43,224 nt of DNA, taken from Candidatus Chloroploca sp. Khr17. Its GTDB lineage: Bacteria > Chloroflexota > Chloroflexia > Chloroflexales > Chloroflexaceae. The stretch is from positions 1-43,224 of the forward strand of contig NZ_RYFF01000045.1 in NCBI RefSeq assembly GCF_004138165.1. Reading direction: 5' to 3'. This document shows positions 23,138 to 30,747 of this stretch, piece after piece. Numbering within the stretch: position 1 is the stretch's first letter; each line of letters starts with the position of its first letter. A model generated the notes under the pieces. That model was not told where the DNA came from, ran no database searches, and saw only the letters and a list, made by a program, of their open reading frames with translations. Position numbers and translations under genes: made by a program.

Positions 23138-24199
23138 TTACACCGGCGTGTTCAACAATTCGCCAAGGTGATGATCAACCTGCTGGATAAAGGTTGGGGC
23201 AACCCCGAACAGCCCCAGGTGGCCAAGCAGATCGTCAATCACGCGTAATTCACTGCCCGGAATCAGTGCTTGCTCAGCCTGACAATCGCGTACCGGGAAA
23301 AACATATCTTCGTTGATTGGCATCACGAAGGTTCGCGCCGTAATCCGCCCCAGGGCCGCAGCCAGATCACCGTTCGTATGACGTGCCACATCGCCGTGCT
23401 GCCATTTCCAGGCCATACACAGCAGCGCGTTGGGATCCATCGCCGTAAAGTACGGCTCGAGAAAGCCCGTCAGAAAGGCCTCCTTCGAGTCAAAGTCCAT
23501 GCCGCGCCAGATTTCCTGCTTCCAAAACTCGGTCGAGAAGCCCATGACCGCCCAGAGGCGGGCCTGGCGCTTCAAACCGGTGATGACCTCGGTGTGTGCG
23601 CGATAGTTCCCCCCATTCCAGCCTGGATCAGACCAGATCGCCTCGTTGAGGGTCGCGGTAAACAGGTAGTCGTGGGGCGTATTTTGGGCTGTTCCGGCAA
23701 TCGGCGCCGCACGCAGCACCTGGTCGGGAAAGCGTACCGCCCACTCGTAGGTCTGCTGTGCGCCCATCGATCCGCCAACGACCAACTGGAGCCGTTCGAT
23801 GCCAAAGTGTTGACGCAACAGACGCTCTTGCGCCACCACGTCATCGCCAATCCGCACGCGGGGAAAGTTCGCCATGGCGATCGCCGCATTGGGGCCGGTC
23901 GCCGTATGCGGCGAGGTCGACAGGCCATTGCCAATTTGGTTGATCGCAACGATGAAATACTTTTCCGGGTTCAGGGCATGCTGGGGGCCAACATACACAT
24001 CGCGCCAGATCTGATGGGTGCCGGAATACCAGGTGGGGATCAGAATGGCGTTATCCTTGGCGGCATTCAGCGTCCCCCAGGTCGTGATCGCGAGCTGACA
24101 GTCGGGAATGCTGCCACCTTCTTCGAGCTCAAGCCGACCAATGCTGACGAGTTCATACTCGCCGTGAAACTCCGGGCTATAGTACGCATTCTCAATCAT
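23138..24199 (-). CDS. MetX-like alpha/beta-hydrolase (acyltransferase family)
   Basis: This 353-residue alpha/beta-hydrolase of the homoserine O-acetyltransferase family has the conserved core QLAITTWGTLNAAKDNAILIPTWYSGTH and NPEKYFIVAINQIGNGLSTSP. The nucleophile elbow is VVGGSMGAQQTYEWAVRFPDQV (Ser144), and FLEPYFTAMDPNALLCMAWKWQHGD follows. The acid/His end is VMPINEDMFFPVRDCQ ... DLLGHLGLFG. True MetX enzymes end with GHDAFL-like motifs; here GHLGLFG differs, so hydrolase or other acyl-transfer activity is possible and I give no gene symbol. The start is certain: AAGGAGGAGCAGC precedes ATG 24199. It is monocistronic, with no methionine genes beside it. Confidence 0.85.
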   Translation of the reverse strand: MIENAYYSPEFHGEYELVSIGRLELEEGGSIPDCQLAITTWGTLNAAKDNAILIPTWYSGTHQIWRDVYVGPQHALNPEKYFIVAINQIGNGLSTSPHTATGPNAAIAMANFPRVRIGDDVVAQERLLRQHFGIERLQLVVGGSMGAQQTYEWAVRFPDQVLRAAPIAGTAQNTPHDYLFTATLNEAIWSDPGWNGGNYRAHTEVITGLKRQARLWAVMGFSTEFWKQEIWRGMDFDSKEAFLTGFLEPYFTAMDPNALLCMAWKWQHGDVARHTNGDLAAALGRITARTFVMPINEDMFFPVRDCQAEQALIPGSELRVIDDLLGHLGLFGVAPTFIQQVDHHLGELLNTPV

Positions 24200-24794
24200 G
24201 CTGCTCCTCCTTCGGCGCAATGGGAACGCGCACCTTGCTCGTCCCACCTGGCGACTCCCTCGTCATCCCGCGTGCGATAGCCATCCATCATCATACGTGC
24301 GTTCTCCTCATTGAGATGCAAAGAATCCCCCTTTGACAACCAAGAACCCCCTCGGTCGCACCACCTGCCGCCCCACCCACCGTCTTTTGAGCGAGGCAAA
24401 GAGCCTGGCCCTCAAGCAGGGCACAGAAACCATCCCCACGAGCGGGGAAAACCAACAACGCTTGCTTCGCACAGACTTGGTATTTTTAGTATACCATGAT
24501 GTAGTGCCAAACGCCCTGCCTTCGTGCATAGGGCGCAGGGCGATTGCATCATACGAAACCGGATACAAAGAGACACTCTATCAGGGCACCCGCCAGGGGT
24601 GCCCCTACCGGCCGGGGGCTGGGCACCCGCAAGGGGTGCCCCTGCCGGCCGGGGGCCGGGTCCGGGGGATGCCCTGGCGGGGTGCATACTCAACGGTAAT
24701 TGATAGAAGAGGCTATCTGAAACGTCGACGGGTTGCTCTGGGGTGCAGGCTTATGGTTTTCAAGCAATGAATCCGCTCAAGTGAGGCACTGCGT
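24200..24794. other. 595-bp intergenic region with repeats
   Basis: No gene is supported. It contains a CCCC-ACGA-GCGGGG-type hairpin near 24435 (see rejected CRISPR reading) and a TGGTAT...GTATACCA near-palindrome at 24479-24497. A 37-bp direct repeat in two adjacent copies lies at 24584-24657, and a copy of the GGCTTATGGTTTTC...GAATCCGCT repeat at about 24747-24780, just ahead of the galactosidase. Confidence 0.5.
24584..24657. repeat. Two tandem 37-bp hairpin units
   Basis: Two adjacent copies (24584-24620 and 24621-24657) differ at three positions. Each contains GGGCACCC...GGGGTGCCC, a stable hairpin, and ends CCGGCCGGGGGC. Confidence 0.8.
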
Positions 24795-26903
24795 ATGCCT
24801 ATTTTCACCAACTCTACCGGCTGGATCTTGGCAACGAGGTCAACTGCGTATGCGCTCGGCTTGAATGACGCTGGGGCGCTCACGCATTGCTATTGGGGGC
24901 CACGCCTCCCCGATCTGGCTGACTATCCGCCGCCGCCGAGTCCTGGCGGTTGGAGTTCGTTTAACCTTCCGGCTCAATTGACGCCTGAAGAGTTCCCCGG
25001 CTATACCGGGAACACCTTCATTGAGCCATGCCTGAAAGTGACGTTTGCCGACGGTGTCCGCAATGTGGTGCTCGGTTATGTGGGGGCGACCATCCTGCCA
25101 GGGCCGGTGCCCACGTTGGCGATCACGCTCGAAGATGGGTTCTACCCGTTGCGCGTCACGCTCTTGTATCGGCTCTATGAAGCCTATGATCTGCTTGAGC
25201 GAGCGGTGCGCATCGAGAATCTCGGGACAGAACCGATGCTGATCGAGCGGATCTGGTCGGCACTCTGGCATCTGCCGCAGGACGGGCGTTACCGGCTGCG
25301 CCATATGGTCGGTCGCCATCTGGACGAAGCGATCCTGCGGCACGAGCCGCTCAGCGAAGGGGTCAAGCGCCTGGAGAGCCGTCGGCTGGCGAGTAGTCAC
25401 CACCATAGCCCCTGGTTCGCGGTCGATCGCGATCCGGCCATCGATCTGGGGCAAGGGGCCGATGAAGGCACGGGGGAGGTCTGGTTCGGGGCGCTCGCCT
25501 GGAGCGGCAACTGGCAGATCGCGGCTGAAGTGACCGATTTCGGTTCGACACGCATCGGCCTTGGCCTGAATGATTGGGATTTTGCCTGGCGCCTCGGTGC
25601 CGGCGAAACCTTCACGACACCCGTGAGCTACGCAGGCTACACCGCGGCTGGCTTTGGCGCCATGAGCCGCTGCTGGCATACCTTTATCCGTGAGGTGATC
25701 TTGCCCGGTGCGCGGCAGGTGCAGAAGGTCTTTTACAACTCGTGGGAGGCAACCCACTTTGACGTTGATGAAGCGTCGCAGATCGATCTGGCCGCAATCG
25801 CTGCGTCCCTCGGCGTAGAATTGTTCGTGCTCGACGACGGCTGGTTTGCGGGGCGCAACGATGACACGGCGGCGCTGGGTGATTGGCGCCCTGATCCGCA
25901 CAAGTTTCCGCACGGACTGACGCCACTGATCAGGCGGGTGCATGAACTGGGCATGGCGTTTGGCCTCTGGATCGAGCCCGAGATGGTCAGCCCGAAGAGT
26001 GAGCTCTACCGCACGCATCCCGACTGGGTGCTCCACTTTCCCACGCGCGCCCGCACCGAGAGCCGCCATCAACTGATCCTTAACCTGGCTCGGCCCGACG
26101 TGCAGGATCACCTGATTGCCCAATTTGATCGCCTGCTGACTGAGCAGAGCATCGACTTCATCAAATGGGATATGAACCGCAACGTCAGCGAGCCAGGCTG
26201 GCCTGCTGCGCCGGGCGAGCCACGCGAGGTCTGGGTACGCTACATCGAAGGCGTCTATCGGGTCTGGGGAACACTGCGTGAGCGACACCCACACGTTGTC
26301 TGGCAGAACTGCTCAGGCGGTGGCGGGCGGGTCGATCTCGGCTTGATGCGGTTGGCCGATCAGTTCCAACTGAGCGACAACATCGATCCGACGCGCTTCC
26401 TGGCGATGCAGGAAGGATTTTCGCAGATCTTTCCCGCGAATACGATGCACGCCTGGGTCGCCGATCTGCCTGCCTCGCATCTCTCACTGCGGTTCCGCTT
26501 CCATGTCAGCATGTGCGGCATCCTGGGCCTTGGTGGGCACCTGGCGCAGTGGACACCAGAGGAGCGGGACGAAGCGGCAGCATTGATCGCCCAGTACAAA
26601 ACGATCCGCACGCTCGTCCAGTTCGGTGCATTATACCGACTACGCTCACCGCAGCGCCATGCCTTCGCGGCGGTACTGTACGTCGCACCTGATCGCTCCG
26701 AAGCAGTGCTGTTTGCCTTTCGCACCCACCTGCCGGCGCAGACGCGGCTACCACCGTTGCGCTTGCAAGGGCTTGACCCGCAGCGGCACTACACAATTGA
26801 AGGCCAACCCGAAGTACGCTCGGGCGCGGCATGGATGCACCTCGGGCTGCATCTGCATCTCGACGATTTTGCGAGTTGCGTGGTGCAGATACGTCAGGTG
26901 TGA
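24795..26903 (+). CDS. GH36 alpha-galactosidase
   Basis: This 702-residue enzyme hydrolyses terminal alpha-1,6-galactosides (raffinose-family sugars, galactomannan side chains) with retention. The N-terminal beta-supersandwich spans ~1-315. The (beta/alpha)8 barrel begins around YNSWEATHFDVDE, followed by ELFVLDDGWFAGRNDDTAALGDW and GLWIEPEMVSPKSELYRTHPDWVL. The nucleophile Asp is in IKWDMNRN (~459) and the acid/base Asp in LSDNIDPTRF (~528). MHAWVADLPASHLSLRFRFHVSMCGILGLGGHL matches bacterial GH36. No signal peptide is present, so it is probably cytoplasmic. There is no transporter beside it. The start is supported by GTGAGGCACTGCGT upstream (weak ribosome-binding site) and family alignment. 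Confidence 0.95.
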   Translation: MPIFTNSTGWILATRSTAYALGLNDAGALTHCYWGPRLPDLADYPPPPSPGGWSSFNLPAQLTPEEFPGYTGNTFIEPCLKVTFADGVRNVVLGYVGATILPGPVPTLAITLEDGFYPLRVTLLYRLYEAYDLLERAVRIENLGTEPMLIERIWSALWHLPQDGRYRLRHMVGRHLDEAILRHEPLSEGVKRLESRRLASSHHHSPWFAVDRDPAIDLGQGADEGTGEVWFGALAWSGNWQIAAEVTDFGSTRIGLGLNDWDFAWRLGAGETFTTPVSYAGYTAAGFGAMSRCWHTFIREVILPGARQVQKVFYNSWEATHFDVDEASQIDLAAIAASLGVELFVLDDGWFAGRNDDTAALGDWRPDPHKFPHGLTPLIRRVHELGMAFGLWIEPEMVSPKSELYRTHPDWVLHFPTRARTESRHQLILNLARPDVQDHLIAQFDRLLTEQSIDFIKWDMNRNVSEPGWPAAPGEPREVWVRYIEGVYRVWGTLRERHPHVVWQNCSGGGGRVDLGLMRLADQFQLSDNIDPTRFLAMQEGFSQIFPANTMHAWVADLPASHLSLRFRFHVSMCGILGLGGHLAQWTPEERDEAAALIAQYKTIRTLVQFGALYRLRSPQRHAFAAVLYVAPDRSEAVLFAFRTHLPAQTRLPPLRLQGLDPQRHYTIEGQPEVRSGAAWMHLGLHLHLDDFASCVVQIRQV

Positions 26904-26914
26904 ACGACATAACC

Positions 26915-26963
26915 GTCGGCTCATGGTCATCCAGTACATCATCCGGTATGCGCGACACGGGCG
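26915..26963. repeat. TATGGT...ATCCGGTATG...GACACGGGCGAG repeat
   Basis: The words CTCATGGTCATCCAGTACATCATCC and GGTATG..GACACGGGCGAG match the repeat at 29397-29435 and, inverted, at 33975-34006. It leads directly into the hairpin array. Confidence 0.5.
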
Positions 26964-27920
26964 AGACCGCACAGGTCTGCGAGACCTCATCGGGGCGGGA
27001 AGACCTGTGAGGTCTTTTCCTTGCAATCCTTGATCGGCACGGCGAGGCAAAGCAAGACCTCACAGGTCTGGACGAGACGTCACCAGGGCTGGAAGACCTG
27101 TGAGGTCTTTTCCTTGCAATCCTTGATCGGCACGGCGAGGCAAGGCGAGACCTCACAGGTCTGGACGAGACCTCACCGGGGCGGGAAGACCTGTGAGGTC
27201 TTTTCTTTGCAATCCTTGATCGGCACGGCGAGGCACGGCGAGGCAAAGCAAGACCTCACAGGTCTGGACGAGACGTCACCGGGGCGGGAAGACCTGTGAG
27301 GTCTTTTCCTTGGAATCCTTGATCGGCACGGCGAGGCAAAGCAAGACCTCACAGGTCTGGACGAGACGTCATCGGGGCGGGAAGACCTGTGAGGTCTTTT
27401 CCTTGCAATCCTTGATCGGCACGGCGAGACAAGGCAAGACCTCACAGGTCTGGACGAGACGTCACCGGGGCTGGAAGACCTGTGAGGTCTTTTCCTTGCG
27501 GTGATCCTTGATCGGCACGGCGAGGCACGGCAAGACCTCACAGGTCTGGACGAGACGTCACCGGGGCTGGAAGACCTGTGAGGTCTTTTCCTTGCGGTGA
27601 TCCTTGATCGGCACGGCGAGGCAAGGCGAGACCTCACAGGTCTGGACGAGACTTCATCGGGGCGGGAAGACCTGTGAGGTCTTTTCCTTGCAATCCTTGA
27701 TCGGCACGGCGAGACAAGGCGAGGCAAAGCAAGACCTCACAGGTCTGGACGAGACGTCACCGGGGCGGGAAGACCTGTGAGGTCTTTTCCTTGCGGTGAT
27801 CCTTGATCGGCACGGCGAGGCAAGGCGAGACCTCACAGGTCTGCTCGTCCGCATTGGAATGCCCTCATCAAGACCTGTGAGGTCGCTTCTCGTCCTTCTT
27901 TGACGAGACCTGTGAGGTCT
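26964..27920. repeat. Tandem array of hairpin units (9 full plus 1 divergent)
   Basis: Units start at 26964, 27056, 27149, 27252, 27345, 27438, 27534, 27630 and 27733, with a divergent one at 27829. Spacings are 92, 93, 103, 93, 93, 96, 96, 103 and 96 bp. Each full unit has GACCTCACAGGTCT, a ~26-base loop (GGACGAGACGTCACCGGGGC...), the complement AGACCTGTGAGGTC, then TTTTCC and a linker containing GATCGGCACGGCGAGGC. The 15-mer AGACCTCACAGGTCT is itself palindromic. Length differences come from a 3-base linker insertion (GCGGTGATCC vs GCAATCC) and from duplication of a GGC(A)CGGCGA 10-mer. No coding function is credible. The stem plus T-run of each unit resembles a Rho-independent terminator. 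Confidence 0.95.
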
Positions 27921-28015
27921 GGTAGAGCTAGCACAAGCAATTTTTCTCGCCGCTCGTTACTAAGAGAGTGAGTTCGATTGTCTTTCCAAGAAAGCGGCAG
28001 TGAAGGAAAATTCTT

Positions 28016-29197
28016 ATGTCTACCCGTCGTGTTAGCACGCGCAGTCCACTCCTTATGATCATTATCGCCGTACTCGTGCTTGCCGGGCTAGGCGGCGGTG
28101 CATACTGGTATATTGCCCAGCAGCAAGCGACTGAGGCTGCGGCGACGGCAACCGAGGTTGCGCAGACAAGCGTAGCGCAACAGGCATCCCTGGCGGCGCA
28201 GCAGGCGACGAGTGAGGCGGAAACGCAAGCAACCGCGACAACCCAAGCCCTTGCCGCCGCCCGCGATGCCGATCTGGAGCGCCAGTACCAGGCGGGGGTG
28301 GACTACCAGAACGCGCAGGACTTCAGCCAGGCCCGAGTCGCCTTCCAGTCAGTGATCGCGATTAGCCCCGGCTACCAAGACACCGCCGAGCGCCTGCGCC
28401 AGATCAACGAAACAGAGGCCGACGCCTACTACCAGCAAGGGCTCGCCTCGTACCGTGCGGCGCAATGGGCCGACGCTATCGAGCAGTTTGACCGCGCACT
28501 GACGATCATCCCCAACTACAAAGACGCCGCAACCCAACGCGCCGAAGCGCGCCGTCGCTTCAACGCCACCCCGACCCCGACGCTCGCCCCGACACTGGCC
28601 CCGACTGCGACACCTAACCCCGATGCCACGCCAACCCCCGAGCCTCCCAGCGCGAGTGCGGAAGAAACAGCAACGACGGATCCTGCGCGCAGTGTGGCCT
28701 TCCGTGATGACTTCAATGCGACCATGCGCGAGGAGTGGGAGCCTATTCACAGTGGGTTGGCGGTTGTAGACGGCAAGCTCGTCGGCAGTGAGGGTTTACT
28801 CATCTACAAACCGAGCGGTGACAATCACATCATTACGACAAATGTTACGGGGAAGATGTTTGCCGTGATCTTTCGCTTTACTGACAACGAGGGCTATGCA
28901 TTTTTCTGCGATCAGGGAGACTGCGAGTGGCGCAAGTTTATAAAAGCAGAACCTAATGTTCGGAATGTTTATCTTACCAGTTTCACTTCTCTTTCTAGTG
29001 TGGTTAGCAGTGCCGCACTCAAAGAAACCAAACCGCATACCCTGACGATTGAGGTTCGTGGCAACAACTTCCTTGCTTTAGTTGACGGCGAGCCGTTCAG
29101 CAGCATCCTGGATAACACCCACGCCACTGGCGGTGCCGGGCTGTGGGCTGGGCAGCCGAGTGTGTTTGACAGTTTCGAGGTCGAGTTACTGCCGTAA
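28016..29197 (+). CDS. Membrane-anchored TPR and beta-sandwich protein
   Basis: This 393-residue protein starts at ATG 28016 behind GAAGGAAAA. A short basic N-terminus and transmembrane helix (LLMIIIAVLVLAGLGGGAYWYI, ~12-33) are followed by an Ala/Gln/Thr-rich probable coiled coil (~36-85). Two TPR-like repeats (YQAGVDYQNAQDFSQARVAFQSVIAISPGYQD and YYQQGLASYRAAQWADAIEQFDRALTIIPNYKD, ~90-175) and a Thr/Pro linker (~183-225) lead into a beta-sandwich, FRDDFNATMREEWEP...GGAGLWAGQPSVFDSFEVELLP, of the LamG/DUF1080 type. The C-terminal half resembles that of the pilin fusion at 6661-7395. It lies between the hairpin array and an isolated copy of the hairpin (29307). Function is unknown; an envelope scaffold is a guess. 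Confidence 0.8.
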   Translation: MSTRRVSTRSPLLMIIIAVLVLAGLGGGAYWYIAQQQATEAAATATEVAQTSVAQQASLAAQQATSEAETQATATTQALAAARDADLERQYQAGVDYQNAQDFSQARVAFQSVIAISPGYQDTAERLRQINETEADAYYQQGLASYRAAQWADAIEQFDRALTIIPNYKDAATQRAEARRRFNATPTPTLAPTLAPTATPNPDATPTPEPPSASAEETATTDPARSVAFRDDFNATMREEWEPIHSGLAVVDGKLVGSEGLLIYKPSGDNHIITTNVTGKMFAVIFRFTDNEGYAFFCDQGDCEWRKFIKAEPNVRNVYLTSFTSLSSVVSSAALKETKPHTLTIEVRGNNFLALVDGEPFSSILDNTHATGGAGLWAGQPSVFDSFEVELLP

Positions 29198-29306
29198 GCC
29201 TACGCAGATCTTCTGCACAGGCACCGACGCCGACACCATTTGTCATCCTGAGTACCACATGGCCCGTGGGCCCGCAGTGCCGCGAGCAACAGGGTGAGCA
29301 CCCGTC

Positions 29307-29339
29307 AGACCGCACAGGTCTTGAAGACCTGTGCGGTCT
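29307..29339. repeat. Isolated hairpin of the array family
   Basis: AGACCGCACAGGTCT, a TGA loop and its exact complement form a perfect 15-bp stem. It differs from the array stem by one base change (CCGC for CCTC) made on both arms, that is, a compensated change. Confidence 0.85.
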
Positions 29340-29390
29340 CAGGCGGGTTTGTTGTTTCGACAAGATTTCAGCGTGCTGTACCGTTGACGC

Positions 29391-29545
29391 TCATTCGGAG
29401 TGCCGACTTATGGTTTTACAGGAAATGATCCGCTATGAACCCGATGCCGTGAGGCTGAAGCCCTCGGCTAGGGGAAGCGAAGCCCGCCTGCGCGGGCGAG
29501 AGCGGATTCATTTCTGGAAGACCATCAGTCGGCTGAGCGGGAAGT
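29391..29545. repeat. Imperfect inverted-repeat element
   Basis: The left end TCGGAGTGCCGACTTATGGT...AAATGATCCGCT is matched, inverted, by AGCGGATTCATTT...ACCATCAGTCGGCT. Its interior (29437-29509) is, inverted, related to the element at 32930-32985 (GCGCAGGCGG, TAGCCGAGGGCTTCAGCC). It could be a nested or composite non-autonomous element. Confidence 0.6.
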
Positions 29546-29832
29546 CGACTGAAGTCGGAACTCCGAGTCTAAGGTAAAGCTGATCCGGCCCTTCGGAAAC
29601 CATGGCTTGGGAGCAGAGCCGGAGGCGGAGCGAAAGGTCGCGGGCGGCCCCACGCCCGTGATGCTTCGCGGCGCTCGTAATGCGGTGAAAAACGGAACCG
29701 TGGCCGAGTGAGTGTCTAAATTATTGGGTCTATTGTACTATCTGCAAAAAGCTGGGGTGGAGGCAAAGGGTGTGTTAGAATGCGTTCTGTTCGACTAACA
29801 CGAGTGGCTTGTTGGGTGGGAAGTAATCCGCT

Positions 29833-30741
29833 ATGGTTGATGTGAATATTGATCATCGTGTGCGCCTGGTACGGCTGAGAAGCCAGGTGCTCGGGGTGGT
29901 ACGCTCGCTGTATGTCTATCTGCCACCTGAGTATGCATCCGAGCCGCGCCGTCGCTTCCCGACGCTCTATTTGCTACGGGGGCACGAGCGCGAATGGGTT
30001 AATGCGACCGAGGATGCAAGTCGCGGATCATCAACCGCGGTTGATATCTATGAGCGTCTGCGTGCTGAAGCACAGATTGGCCCAATGATCCTGGTGATGC
30101 CCGGGATGGCCAGCGATGATAATGCTGTGCCTGGGATGTTGACTGATTTTCATAGTCCCGAACGGGCACGGTCTGTGCCCGGCGTTGGCACCGGTCGTTT
30201 TCAGCGCTTTTTCTTTGAAGAGTTGGTGCCTACCGTTGACCGCCGCTTTCGGACACTGCCGCCCGCACGGAGCATCGTCGGCTTTTCGCTCGGTGGGTAT
30301 ATGGCGGTCAAGGCGGCGGCGTTGCACCCGGAACGGTTTGTCAGCGTGGGAGCATTTGACGGCTCATTTCCGTATGCTTCTGATGGAGGAACTACCGCCC
30401 GCAGCGCCGACGGCCTCTTTGCGCAACCAATGTTCGCCCCGGTCTTTGGGGCACCGCCCGATCTTGCCCATCTCAGCAGCAATAATCCGATCTGCTTACT
30501 CTTGCGCGCCGATCGGGCCGCCCTTCAGCGGCTGACCTGGGTGATCCAGTATGGCCCACAAACGCTTGAGCCGTGGGGTTCCAATTTTTACCGTGGTGAG
30601 TATCTGGGGCGAGTGTTGCAGAGCCTCGGGATTGCCAATGCGGTCGCGTCACCGGTACTCGAGGGCGGCGATCATACGTGGCATAGTGCCGACCGCTATC
30701 TAGCCGCGACGTTGCCTTTGCACTGGCACGCCATGAACTAG
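29833..30741 (+). CDS. Esterase-family alpha/beta hydrolase
   Basis: This 302-residue protein belongs to the esterase D/antigen-85 type (PF00756). The N-terminal strand region RSLYVYLPPEYASEPRRRFPTLYLLRG is followed by MILVMPGMAS, FFFEELVPTVDRRFRTLP and the nucleophile motif IVGFSLGGYMAVKAAALHPERF (Ser in G-F-S-L-G-G). The C-terminal His is in EGGDHTWHSADRY. No signal peptide. A related domain is fused to GlgX at 38157-38928. The stop is 6 bp before the histidine-kinase start, so the two are cotranscribed. The substrate is unknown; a role in processing glycan or trehalose esters is only a family-level guess. Confidence 0.85.
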   Translation: MVDVNIDHRVRLVRLRSQVLGVVRSLYVYLPPEYASEPRRRFPTLYLLRGHEREWVNATEDASRGSSTAVDIYERLRAEAQIGPMILVMPGMASDDNAVPGMLTDFHSPERARSVPGVGTGRFQRFFFEELVPTVDRRFRTLPPARSIVGFSLGGYMAVKAAALHPERFVSVGAFDGSFPYASDGGTTARSADGLFAQPMFAPVFGAPPDLAHLSSNNPICLLLRADRAALQRLTWVIQYGPQTLEPWGSNFYRGEYLGRVLQSLGIANAVASPVLEGGDHTWHSADRYLAATLPLHWHAMN

Positions 30742-30747
30742 CTACCT

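Larger units (their letters stand above)
29198..29832. other. 635-bp intergenic region with palindromes
   Basis: No gene is supported. It contains the perfect hairpin 29307-29339, the ~155-bp imperfect inverted-repeat element 29391-29545, and a TAGAAT box (29776-29781) that might serve the esterase gene. A Gly/Arg-rich GC stretch around 29600-29700 is unassigned. Confidence 0.5.

Noticed and set aside
24426..24456. Type I-E CRISPR-repeat-like hairpin (CCCCACGAGCGGGGA followed by AAACC)
   Set aside because: Only one copy exists; no second repeat at ~61-bp spacing and no cas gene in the window. A chance hairpin or a dead remnant is simpler.
24584..24657. Two 37-bp direct repeats as a mini-CRISPR
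   Set aside because: The repeats are adjacent with no spacer and are GC-rich hairpins.
24840..26294. 484-codon open frame antisense to the alpha-galactosidase
   Set aside because: The GH36 gene with all catalytic motifs is on the plus strand; the antisense frame shows no conserved motifs.
26506..27854. Repetitive open frames through the hairpin array (both strands)
   Set aside because: Open only because unit lengths of 93 and 96 are multiples of 3 and stop codons are absent from the unit; 92- and 103-bp units break the frame. No ribosome-binding sites, and the peptides are Ser/Arg- or Thr/Arg-rich repeats.
26964..27920. Tandem array read as a CRISPR array
   Set aside because: The whole ~95-bp unit, including the would-be spacer, is conserved; CRISPR spacers must differ.
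29793..29817. Second integron core site (ACTAAC...GTTGGGT)
   Set aside because: Spacing of ~11 bases leaves no attC stem; a chance match.
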